Below are positions 1 through 7,784 of a stretch of 7,784 bases of DNA, one piece after another; the stretch's first letter is position 1; every line of letters begins with the position of its first letter. The notes under the pieces are model-generated. The model was not told where the DNA came from, searched no databases, and saw only the letters and a program-made list of their open reading frames with translations. A program made the translations under genes and the position numbers. Origin of the DNA: an uncultured Bacillota bacterium. GTDB lineage: Bacteria > Bacillota > Clostridia > Christensenellales > UBA1242. The stretch lies in the NCBI GenBank assembly GCA_937889705.1, contig CALBYO010000067.1, positions 1 to 7,784 on the forward strand, given 5' to 3'.

Positions 1-3000
1 CAGTCATTGAGCAGCCGTCAATTGATGCAACGTTTCCGCCAGCAATTCCGCCAATCCAGCCAATATTGTTTTTGGAGTTTTTGCAATATAAATCGCCAGA
101 GTTATAACAACCATTAATCGTGCCCGTATTGCTTTGAGAGTTGGCTGATCCACCTTCTTCATTTAAATCTGTAACACCTGCGCCGACAATTCCGCCAACA
201 CCAACCCATCTAGCACCAGTACCAGAAACAGGTCCTTCGTTTCCTGAATCTTCTATTCCTCCAGCAAATAACGCACCAACAATTCCACCAGCAAAAACAT
301 CGCGGTCATCATTGTTGCTCTCAGCTATAACACTACCATAATTAAATGCATAAACTATTTCTTGCCCTTTTAGTGTTCCAACTTGTCCGATAATTCCACC
401 TGCAACATTTGAAGAATATACTTGTCCATAGTTATATAATCTAGCGTAAGTTAATAATACTACTCCATAACCAACTATACCCCCAGCACAAGATTTTACT
501 ACATTATAAGAGTTATCAATTTTATTTTCAATATTTCCAATATTCAATGCGTTTATTATTGTTGCATTAGCAGATGCATACCCTACTATTCCTCCAGTAT
601 ATACTTTAGTGTCGGTTGCATTAGGTACTTGACCTCTTACACTGATATTACCATAGTTTGCATTCCTGTTTTTAACATTACTTTCATCCACATCATTAGC
701 ATCATTTTCGTCACAGAAATAAACTATATAATTCTTTAAAATAGAATTTTTATTTGGTATGCAACTACCAACAATTCCGCCTACCCCTATGATTTCATTA
801 TTAGAAGGATTTGTAACCTCTATATTATTAAAATTAACACATCCGATAATATAAGTAGTGTATTTGTCAGTAGGAACATATCCAATTAAACCGCCGACAT
901 TCGTTGTCCCTTTAATTATTGCACCGCTTGAACGAACATTATTAATTGTACCAGAAAATTTATTTGCTACACCTCCAACATCACTTAATTGATTTGATCC
1001 AATTGTTGAATTATTAGCATAATTAAATTCAATATCGCTAATAGTCCCATTTTTAATTTCGTTAAAGAAACCACCATTTGTATTTCCTGTTGTATTTCCT
1101 GGGATATTATTGATTGAATAATCATTACCCTCAAAACCGACAATGCAATCAATTTGCTCATGTGAACTTATTCCGCTTGGTTGATAATCTAAGTTTGTGA
1201 TTATTTCAATATAGTCTCTTTTCCCTAATTCTATTTGTTCAAGTTTTCCAACATTTGGAACTTTGATATATGAATAATATCCGCCCCAACCTGTAGAACT
1301 TTGTAAATATCCACAATCTTTGTATGCACCAGCATTAAGCATTGGATAACCAAAATTATATTTAAAGTCTGAACCAAATCTAGTTATTATGTTATTAATT
1401 GATTTAACAAAGTCAGCGTTTGTATTGTTATTGTCATAAGCACTCATTTCATTAGTTGTTTTCTTTGTTGCGCCTGTTTGTTCTGTTTCAACGCCGTTTC
1501 TGTCGTAGTAAACATCGTTTAAAGTGCCCCCATTAAAGATTGGGTTTTCACCGGTTTCTGAATCAATTACTCCACCTTGTCTAATTGTTGTGTAGCAATT
1601 TGAAATATATCCGGCATTATTTTTTGCGCCGTTGAAAGAATACATTGCTCCATTATGAACAACGCCGTTTACATAAGAGTTAAGAATTGTTCCGTTATTT
1701 TCAAATACAAATCCAGCAAGTGCATTTTTAATTTGTAAAATTGCACCAGTATCTGAAATTAAACCGTTATTTGTTCCAACAACGCCAGAATTTATTGAAT
1801 TTGTTTGATGTGATTCTTCGTAACTATTATCTTTATTGAAAACTTCAACAAGGTTTGCAAAAATTATGCCATTATTTATGTTTGCAATGCCGCTTGGAGC
1901 ATCATTTTCAAGTGAATTGCCGTTTTCAAGTACATATTTTGATTTAAGAATAAACTTAAATCCAGAAACATAACCATAGTTGTTATCAATTGGAGAGTCT
2001 GATTTACTATCTGCAGAAACTTCCCATTTTTTACCGTTACCAATCAAATGAGCATTTGCATATATTAAAGCATTTTTTAGTGAAATATCGCCATTAGCAA
2101 TATAATATTTCATATTTTTAATATCAAACGCTTCATTTGTGCCAAATTGGGAATTTGAATTGATATTTTCAGGTTTTAATTTACTGCCTGTTATTAATTC
2201 ATCACCAAATAAGTCTTTATTATTTACAATAAATTCACTATTGCTGAGTGTAGAACTATTTGAACCGAAATCTTCTTTGTCAACTGCAAGATTGAACATA
2301 TGTGAATAAGAATTGTCTAATGTATTATCGACTTCGCCAGTTGATTCACCATTGTTTTCACCATTGTTTTCATCATTTACTACAACATCTGGGGCTGAGC
2401 CAACAAGTGCACGGATATTATTTGCCTTATTTTCTGTTCCCAAGTTTGTGTTATAAATTGATGTTAAAGTGCGGTTTCCGCCAAATCTCCACCATGTGCC
2501 TTCTGTTGCAATTCCAACAACGCCACCGATGTAAAGATATTCAACATTCATATTATTTTCAAGCTTTATATTTCCCCAAGATTTTGTACCAATTACACCA
2601 ACATAATCAGTTTTATTGTTTTCTTTTTCGCCACCATTTACTGAGCCAACAACACCACCAATGTTTGCAATTGTGATTGTGACTTCTGTGCCGTCGGTAT
2701 CATTTCCTAAGTCAATTTGAATGCTTCCAGATACATAACCACCTTTTAGGAATGTGTGGTTCATGTATCCAACAAGTCCGCCGACATTAAGGCTTGAAAT
2801 TGTTATTTCCGCAGAATTGCCTTTGTGAATATAAATTGCTCCACCTTTAAATGATGCTTTGTCAATTTTGCTTTGATTTGACAATACTATATTAACACCA
2901 TTTTCAACTTTTGTATATTCTTTCGAATTTGCTCCAATTAAATATCCAACGATGCCGCCTAAATAAACATTGTTGTCTCCACCTGTTGTGATTGTTGCGT

Positions 3001-6000
3001 CAATATCACCATTGAAAGTGAAATTTTGTTCGTCTCCCTCTGAATTACCTATTGCAACTATTGTTCCTTTACCAGCTTTTGCGTCCTTATTTTCTACATC
3101 AACATATCCAACAATACCACCAGCATATAGGTTTTTACCAGTTACATTTATATTTGTATAAACATGAACTGTTCCGCTGATTGTTGCTGCATTTTGGTTG
3201 ATATATCCAACAATGCCGCCTGTGTAGTTGTCTTTAGTGCCAGAAACAACTTTTATTTCGTTATTATCTGTTGCCTTGCTTGAGCCGACTGTGAGTGTTG
3301 CATTAATTGCAAGTTTAGCACCGATTGAACCGATAACTCCACCAACTGCAACAAAGTCGCTATTTTCTTTTGATTCGATTGAATTATTTACCAAAATGTT
3401 GCCATTAATGTTATTTTCTTCATTAATTGTTGTTAAGCCACTTGTATGTCCAATTAAACCACCGATTGCAGATTTAAATGTGCTATTTGACTTAACTTTA
3501 ACATTTATTAAATTTTTATCTTTTGCATTGATTGTAATGTTGCTAAATTCGCCGTTTGCTTCACCAGCAAGTCCGCCAACATAGGCATAAGCGTAATTTG
3601 TGCCATTTTTGATTTCACCAGTTAAATTCATGCCGCTTTGAATGACAATATTTTGTCCTTTACCGAACATCAAACCAGCATAAACTATTCCAGTTTGAAC
3701 TCCTGAAAAATCAATAGTTATATTTTCAATTCCATCGTAAACTTCATCAGTGTTATTTATAGTTGTTCTAGTTTCTGATTTTCCAAAATATCCGCCGATA
3801 TAGGCGTCATTAGACACATCAGAATTAATACTAATTGAACAGCCTGTAACTATAACCTCAGATTTTGTTATCAAACTTTTTGAGTCAGTTAAATGACCTG
3901 CTAAATAACCAACAAGAACTTGATTATATTTAGATCCTTGTACGCTGATTGAGCTGTTTGTAAATGTTATATTTTCAATAGCATCAACTGCGCTCATTTC
4001 TCCTGAGAGCATACCAGCATTTACTTTTGAGTTATCATTTTCGCTTTCCAATATGAAATTTACATTTTCGAAATGAATATCTTTAAGATTTTCAATGACA
4101 TCTATTGTGTTTGCCAAAACACCAACATTGCCGCCTGATGTTTTGATGTTTAATGATATCTTTTTTATTGTAATATTTTCAATAAGTGCATTACTTGTGA
4201 TGTTGTCTGCAAGAAGCGTAGTTGCATGAACATTGCTGTTTTGTTTTGATGTATCTTCATAACCAAATGCAATATTTCTAATTACACCGCCATTAACATT
4301 GCTGAATAATGATTTTTCAGTCAAGCCGTTGATGTAATATTTTACGCCTTCTCTTTCGCCATAAAGTGTTCCTCTAAATTCTGATGGAACAAATGTTTCT
4401 TGAATTCCTGATAAATTGAAATACAATTCATTTTGACCAACAGATAAACCTGCAAGGTCTGCGCTCGTAAATTCTCCAAAAGTTGAAGAGTCATTTGGAA
4501 CATATTTGTAAGGGTTAAATGCTGTTGCTGGGTCATCACCAATAATTACAACATATCCTTCGCCTGAATATTTCCAAAGTCTTTCAAAATCTTTTGGTTT
4601 TTCAATATATAAAACTTTTGAAATAACACCAAAGATGAGATATGGGAGCATATCGTCAGAGTCTTTTGCCCACATATTTGCATCCCAAGCATCGTTTGCT
4701 GCCAAGAACATTCTATTTAAGAGTGCTCCGTCTGCTGCAACGCCACCATAGTTGTCTAAGTTCTTGATTAAATCTTTAACATTATTAATGTTATTATTAT
4801 TTAATATTAATTTAACATTATTAAATGTAAATGATGTGTTTGCAAAAACTTCAACGCCTATACGAAGATCGGTTAATTTTTTACCAACCAAACTGCCAAT
4901 ATTATTTACATTAAATGAAATAATGTTGCCATTTGCATCTAATTGATTTTGAACAGCTGTTGCAGTTAAGATTGCTACTCCATTTTCAGAAATCGAAATT
5001 GATTCTAAATAGTATGGAGCGAAATTTGTAATTTCATTAGACAATGTATTATTTTCTGCATTGTATGTTTTATATAATCTTCCGTCTTTCACATAAAGCG
5101 TATTGCCATCTTGGTTGTAACTCTTTTCGTAATTTGAATCTGTATTTATTGTCCAGTTATCTGAAATTCCTTCGCCAGTCCTAATAAAGTATTCATTATT
5201 AATTCTAATAATAATTAAAGAGTTATTGCCAAAAGGTTGGACAGTAGAAATTGATAAAGCATTTTCTATTCTAGATGCCATAAATTTATATACAACATTT
5301 AAATTACCAAAATTTGTTGTTAAAATTAAGTTATTTTCTTTATCAATTATTTTATTATCTGCTTTGGACAAGTCAAAACTATTTGAATTTGATACTTGTT
5401 CTAACGCTTCTAACAAGTTGCTGTTTTGTTTTGAATAGAAGTTGATTGCAACTGCGTGCTTGATTGTTGTTGAACCTTCATTCAAGCCAATCAAACCACC
5501 TGCCGTTGAGCCGTCAACATCGCCAAGAGCATAAACTTGGTCAAAAATTCCGTTAGAGTTATTGTAACCAATTAAACCGCCCGCATATTCCGCTGAACTT
5601 AATGAAACATCAACTTTTGCGTAACTATTTAATAAGTTGCCTGAAATCATTTGACCAACAAGACCGCCAACATATTGAACTTTAACATCGTTTGTTGTTA
5701 TAACATCGCCAAACAATGTTGTATTACCATATCTTGATGAGCCATTTTTGTTATAACCAGCGATTGAATCTTCAATTTGCTTTTGAATATCGTCTTCATG
5801 TTCAATTCTTATTTCTGACAAATCGCCTTTGTTAACACCAACAATACCGCCTGCTGTTGAGCCTGTTGAATTGATTTTTTGGTCAAAGTTTGCAGAACCA
5901 GAGATTTCAAAGCGAACATCTGATACTTTTGTGCTTTCGCCAACATAACCAATAACGCCGCCAACATAGAATGCTTCAACGATAATTGATTCGCCTGAAA

Positions 6001-7784
6001 CTGCTAATTTGTTCACTTGTGCAGTTGAAACTGAAACAGTGCTTTCACCTGCTGATTTGAAGATATCAATAATACCAGCGATACCGCCTGCGTAACTCAA
6101 ATCTGAGAATTCAGTTTGACTGCGTTTATATTCGCTATCGCCACGATAATTTGAAATAACTGAAATTGATGAAGAAAGGTTAGACAACTTGCTGTCACCT
6201 TGAACAACACCAACAATACCACCAATGACATTTACGCCATTGATTTCGGAACGATTTTCGCCCTTCAAGTTTGTTGCTTGCAAATCAATATTGATAAGTG
6301 ATGATGAATATACAAGACCTGCAACGCCACCGACTGTAACGCCGTTACCTGCACTGACTTGTTTTACTGTAAGATTTACATTTTTGAAAACTGCGCCAGA
6401 TACAATTTGACTGAATAGTCCAACGCTTGTATGTTCACTTAAAGCGATTTCAACATTTGAGATTGTTAAACCATTGCCGTCAAAAATTCCGCCTTGCGCT
6501 GTTGATTTTCCAGTCAAAGTCATGAGAGAAGATGCAACTTTTGTCGCTGCAATGTTTTGTAAATTATTAAAGTCAATATGTGAAATTAACCTGTAATTTC
6601 CAAATACTGTTCCGTCATTTTTGTTATATTTTTGACTAATTGCGTAGTAAGCATTTTCTTTTAAGCCTGTTTCTTGACCAAATGCCCTGTTAAATTCGTC
6701 TGCTGTTCTTATAATTATTGGGTTTTTAGAAGAACCATATTCATAATTTGTAACATAAGGGAATCTTCTTGCACCTTCTTGTCCGTTGTAATTTTCAATT
6801 AAATATCTAACTGAAATTGCAATTTCGTTTGCTGATGTAAGTGTGATTTCGCCATTTACATATCTCCAAACGCCATCAACTGCTGAACCGATAAGTTCTT
6901 TTGAGTCACTTGTGTATGCAAAACCATATAATAAGTCGCTATCAACTGTTGATGCCAAAATTGCGTATGCACCTGTTGAATATTTTTCTTCAAGAAGTGT
7001 TTCTGTATCATAATTTTGAACATAGTAGTAACAATTTGTAAATTTGCCAAGTTGCATGCTGTCACCCCTAGCATTGTTGCCTGAGAATGGCATACGAGTT
7101 GTCAATTTACCTGTTATTGTTGCTGCTGAATAACATCTTTCAACTTCGCCGGTTGTTGTATTTGAATAAACAAATCCTGAAACCAATCTGCCAGACAAAC
7201 TACCGCCTAAAAGCAAGTTTGCATAGCAATCTGAAATTACTGAACTGTTTTCATAAACAAATCCTGCTGAAATGCCTTCTGCGTAAATTCCGCCGTCTGT
7301 GTAGTATTTACTATTGATTTCTGTAGCTTTTTTGAAAGATTTTACATAACTTCCAGTGATTATTCCACCAAATTCGTTATAAATTGCAAATCCTGCTGTT
7401 TTCGATGCTGTTCCAGAAACAGCCAGGTTTGTGATATAGCCGTTTGAGAAGAATGACGAAGCAATAACGCCGCCATTTCTTAAAACAACACCTGCAATAT
7501 CTGCTTGACCAAGAAGTGTCAAGTGTTCTGCTGAAAAACTATAATCTGCCGACTTGTTTCCAGCAATGTCTGTCATAAACACTTTTGTAAATGTTGTATT
7601 TCCAACACGGCTGTTTGTAATTCTACCAGCGGCAAAATTTGTGATACCAAGACCAGCAATTTGAACTGTTGTGCTGTCTTTTTTCAATTTTCCATGATTT
7701 TCAGCGCTGAAATAAACTCTGATACCATTGCCGTCTGAATGAGATGCAAAACGATATGCTTTGTTTAAATCTTGATCAACTGAT
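1..7784 (-). CDS. Giant GLUG-repeat surface/adhesin-like protein, internal fragment (both ends outside window)
   Basis: One frame runs through the whole window without a stop: 2,594 codons from base 7783 to base 2. I read it codon by codon, and the phase at both edges agrees with no indel. The translation shows at least 27 G-G-x-x-G motifs in [YVI]-[AGV]-G-G-[ILV]-[VIA]-G contexts, typical of the GLUG repeat family of large bacterial surface proteins. Family knowledge suggests stacked beta-strand rungs (beta-helix or stalk) and a role in adhesion or cell-surface structure; that role is inferred. Blocks A-D are listed separately. I see no signal peptide, transmembrane helix, LPxTG-like signal or enzyme motif, but the true termini are missing. 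In-frame ATGs exist but none is preceded by a break in repeat structure, so no internal start is proposed. TGG encodes Trp and no in-frame TGA occurs. The coding frame is near certain; the function is only moderately supported. Confidence 0.95.
2..1015 (-). repeat. GLUG repeat array of block D (residues 2257-2594, 8 canonical copies, continues beyond window)
   Basis: A variant rung, VGGVANKFSG (GG at 2270-2271), is followed by eight G-G-x-x-G motifs with first Gly at 2297, 2335, 2397, 2434, 2462, 2499, 2530 and 2578. Typical strands sit between them: NYGSVIAES, CYNSGDLYC and DGCSMT. One long rung carries an Asp/Asn/Glu-rich loop (C2357 to about 2375). Compared with block B, glycine is often GGA, with four GGG, and ATA/GTA codons are common, so base use differs. 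About seven of the fragment's cysteines fall in this array. The array is still running at the window edge, so the gene continues past base 1. Confidence 0.8.
1016..1336 (-). other. Block D head segment (residues 2150-2256)
   Basis: A third head follows directly after YPML. It holds an aromatic, Gly-rich stretch (GWGGYYSYIKVP), KRDYIEIITNLDY, VGFEGNDYSINN (F2217) and GGFFNEIKNG (F2239, F2240) with TISDIEF. F-E-G-N-D-Y-S-I-N-N corresponds to F-D-G-N-G-L-T-I-S-N of block B, and G-F-F-N-E-I to G-L-F-S-Q-I. It carries the first cysteines of the Cys-richer end of the fragment. Confidence 0.6.
1337..2323 (-). other. Block C tail: AGF-type rungs and closing segment (residues 1821-2149)
   Basis: There are no canonical GLUG turns. 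The rungs are of the block A type, including GVVGTNNG (G2003), LAGFVFENNG (G2024) followed by ILNSYVNGVV, and AGYISNCYTTI. The aromatic exit motif DVYYDRNG (Y2092, Y2093) follows, then TTNEMSAYD (M2113) and NFGYPML ending at 2149. An exit motif, then a '[ST]-x-x-E-M' segment, then '[FLY]-P-x-L' is the common ending of GLUG blocks and is best preserved here. The first half (1821-1990) contains segments such as DLFGDEL, MKYYIANGDISL and GKKWEVS without clear repeats. The resemblance to block A supports a duplicated block design. Confidence 0.6.
2324..2488 (-). other. Acidic, Asn-rich linker between GLUG rungs and block C tail (residues 1766-1820)
   Basis: After the last GLUG rung, and following ALVGSAPD, the chain becomes Asp/Glu/Asn/Gly-rich (NDENNGENNGESTGEVDN) with no hydrophobic pattern. 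It is most likely a flexible linker joining two sections of block C. It contains a short tandem duplication listed separately. Confidence 0.6.
2345..2368 (-). repeat. Two-copy 12-base tandem repeat encoding ENNG-type units
   Basis: The plus strand reads TTCACCATTGTT twice in direct succession (2345-2356 and 2357-2368), with a further TTC at 2369-2371. The minus strand encodes N-N-G-E twice. The unit length is a multiple of three, so gain or loss of a copy would keep the frame. Confidence 0.85.
2489..3583 (-). repeat. GLUG repeat array of block C (residues 1401-1765, 9 copies)
   Basis: Nine G-G-x-x-G motifs have their first Gly at residues 1403, 1441, 1481, 1522, 1555, 1609, 1668, 1709 and 1753, with spacings of 38, 40, 41, 33, 54, 59, 41 and 44. 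Three consecutive copies are nearly alike: YTGGIVGYI, YAGGIVGYV and YLGGIVGYL. At the DNA level two of these turns share an 18-base stretch with one mismatch (bases 3203-3220 and 2942-2959). Between turns are polar strands rich in Asn, Thr and Ser. This is the most regular GLUG stretch in the window. It ends near EGTWWRFGG, the only Trp pair in the protein fragment. Confidence 0.8.
3584..4258 (-). repeat. Degenerate rungs with recurrent IEN motif (residues 1176-1400)
   Basis: This stretch has only two G-G-x-x-G copies, GGNVG at 1217-1221 and GGYFG at 1330-1334. It carries a second recurrent motif, I-E-N-[IL]-[TK]-x, with Glu at residues 1202, 1231, 1270 and 1353 (IENITI, IENLKD, IENITF, IENITI). 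Variants of the glycine turn lie between them: AGMLSGEM, LVGYLAGH and AGLMFGKG. The pattern suggests rungs of the same fold in which the IEN strand is conserved instead of the GG turn. No separate gene or domain is seen here. Confidence 0.55.
4259..4627 (-). other. Block C head segment (residues 1053-1175)
   Basis: This is a divergent counterpart of the block B head. It starts with KPKDFERLWKYSGEG, runs through FGEFTSADLAGL and ELYFNLSG, and reaches FRGTLYGERE (F1136), YYINGL and SLFSNV (F1160) with GGVIRN. The F-x-G pair, the LFS-N/Q-V/I turn and the following G-x-[VI]-x-[KR]-N align by order with FDGNG, GLFSQI and GAVFKN of block B, but identity is low. It is read as the start of a new beta-helix block. 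Confidence 0.55.
4628..5434 (-). other. Non-repeat insert and closing segment of block B (residues 784-1052)
   Basis: About 270 residues without GLUG motifs separate the block B array from the next head. The start is polar and possibly helical (LLEALEQVSNSNSFDLSKAD). The middle alternates short strands and aromatics (LIIIRINNEYFIRTGEG, LYKTYNAENN, APYYLESISISENG). Next comes an Asn-rich piece (LILNNNNINN), then WDANMWAKDSDD with W1033 and W1038, and finally LPYL at 1046-1049. The last part matches the 'W...LPYL' closing motif often found after GLUG arrays. The preceding 200 or so residues have no counterpart of similar length in blocks A or C, and I do not recognise a domain. It could be an inserted globular domain exposed on the stalk. 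The underlying DNA is notably AT-rich. Confidence 0.5.
5435..6334 (-). repeat. GLUG repeat array of block B (residues 484-783, 8 copies)
   Basis: Eight G-G-x-x-G motifs have their first Gly at residues 485, 521, 566, 608, 645, 706, 735 and 762, giving spacings of 36, 45, 42, 37, 61, 29 and 27. The best copies are the last three: VGGLVGQ, AGGLIGY and AGGLIGL. They are linked by segments such as NSYAKVDVS and QVYALGDVDG that match the usual 'x-S-Y-A-x-G-x-V' strand after a GLUG turn. Irregular spacing implies rungs with loops of different length. Glycine is mostly GGC or GGT here, with no GGG seen and no cysteine. The array ends at AINFYSK (779-785), equivalent to the aromatic exit motifs of blocks A and C. 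Confidence 0.8.
6374..6724 (-). other. Block B head segment (residues 354-470)
   Basis: The segment opens with NPIIIRTADEF (from residue 354), continues with YRLISHIDF, and reaches FDGNGLTISN (D435) and VGLFSQI (454-460) followed by G-A-V-F-K-N. An order of 'P-I-x-I-x-T-x-x-E-F', 'D-I-D-F', 'F-D-G-N-G-x-x-I-x-N' and 'G-L-F' commonly precedes GLUG repeats in known surface proteins and is read here as the capping start of a beta-helix. Blocks C and D have recognisable counterparts: FRGTLYG and LFSNV at 1136-1163, and FEGNDYSINN and GFFNEI at 2217-2243. Of the three heads this is the closest to the common form. Confidence 0.65.
6725..7783 (-). other. Block A: C-terminal part of an upstream repeat block (residues 1-353)
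   Basis: This part carries a rung type different from classic GLUG. Short A-G-F-[VA]-[YF]-x-N or related motifs have their Gly at residues 44, 98, 131, 174 and 203. They are followed by segments such as SDCYAN and ERCYSAATITG that resemble the strand after a GLUG turn. The rungs end at an aromatic exit motif, NCYYY (residues 250-254). A non-repeat stretch of about 90 residues follows, containing GVWRY (W306), and closes with FPYV at 341-344. The head of block B follows directly. The same order of AGF rungs, aromatic exit and P-containing closing motif recurs at the end of block C, so this is probably the tail of a block whose head lies upstream. It holds three of the protein's few cysteines. 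Fold is inferred from motif pattern only. Confidence 0.6.

Noticed and set aside
141..341. Plus-strand 66-codon Pro-rich ORF
   Set aside because: Shadow of block D. The repeated IPP and TIPP strings are the complement of GGI-type motifs.
2302..2676. Plus-strand 124-codon ORF, rich in His, Leu and Gln
   Set aside because: It lies fully opposite the 2,594-codon frame. Its odd composition is what results from reading Asn/Gly/Thr-rich codons on the other strand, and it resembles no known protein.
2942..3220. Regularly recurring short motif resembling CCAACAATRCCGCC, considered as a CRISPR-like array
   Set aside because: The copies are short and imperfect, at irregular coding-scale distances in phase with Gly-Gly-Ile-Val-Gly codons, and the sequence between them is also coding.
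3228..3584. Plus-strand 118-codon ORF, Pro/Leu/Val-rich
   Set aside because: Complement shadow of the block C GLUG array. Its 'PPT/PP' runs arise from Gly-Gly codons on the coding strand.
4770..4830. Very AT-rich tract that could pass for a promoter or origin
   Set aside because: It encodes in-frame Asn/Ile/Leu-rich residues (LILNNNNINN) in the middle of the open frame; there is no gene boundary nearby.
6856..7074. Minus-strand 72-codon ORF in another frame (and a similar 66-codon one at 4342-4542)
   Set aside because: Both overlap the main frame out of phase, lack repeat logic, and have Gln/His-rich translations typical of frame-shifted reading.
1..7784. Possible alternative genetic code (TGA as Trp)
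   Set aside because: No in-frame TGA was found and Trp is encoded by TGG, so the sequence gives no support for reassignment.

Overview
The window is one unbroken protein-coding frame on the minus strand. Translated from the complement of base 7783 down to base 2, it gives 2,594 consecutive sense codons with no stop. Neither the start nor the end of the gene lies in the window. There are no intergenic gaps, RNA genes, promoters, terminators, CRISPR arrays or mobile-element ends. Residue numbers below count from the first complete codon: residue r occupies bases 7784-3r to 7786-3r on the minus strand.

The protein is a giant repetitive polypeptide built mainly from GLUG-type rungs. At least 27 copies of G-G-x-x-G are visible, usually as [YVI]-[AGV]-G-G-[ILV]-[VIA]-G-[YQS], about 27-60 residues apart. 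The composition is rich in Asn, Gly, Ser, Thr, Ile and Val and poor in Cys and Trp. This fits a parallel beta-helix or stalk protein of the bacterial surface (adhesin-like). No signal peptide, membrane segment, sorting signal or catalytic domain is visible, so surface location and adhesion are inferences.

The repeats form large blocks. Block A (residues 1-353) is the tail of a block that begins upstream. Block B is 354-1052, block C is 1053-2149, and block D is 2150 to the window edge. Blocks B, C and D open with related heads: an EF-containing or related segment, an F-x-G-x-x-x-x-I-like segment, then [LF]-F-[SN]-x-[IV]-x-x-G-x-[IF]. Blocks A, B and C close with an aromatic exit motif (NCYYY, NFY, DVYY), a variable stretch, and a short [FLY]-P-[YM]-[VL] motif. 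Between head and exit lie arrays of GLUG rungs (B, C, D) or a second rung type, A-G-F-[VA]-[YF]-x-N (A and the end of C).

The DNA is AT-rich. Arg is mostly AGA, Trp is TGG and no in-frame TGA occurs. This suggests a low-GC bacterium, perhaps a gut-type Clostridia/Bacilli relative whose genome carries such giant GLUG proteins. The taxonomic guess is weak. Codon choice shifts along the gene: Gly is often GGC in block B, but GGA/GGG and ATA/GTA become common in block D. This hints at blocks of different history.
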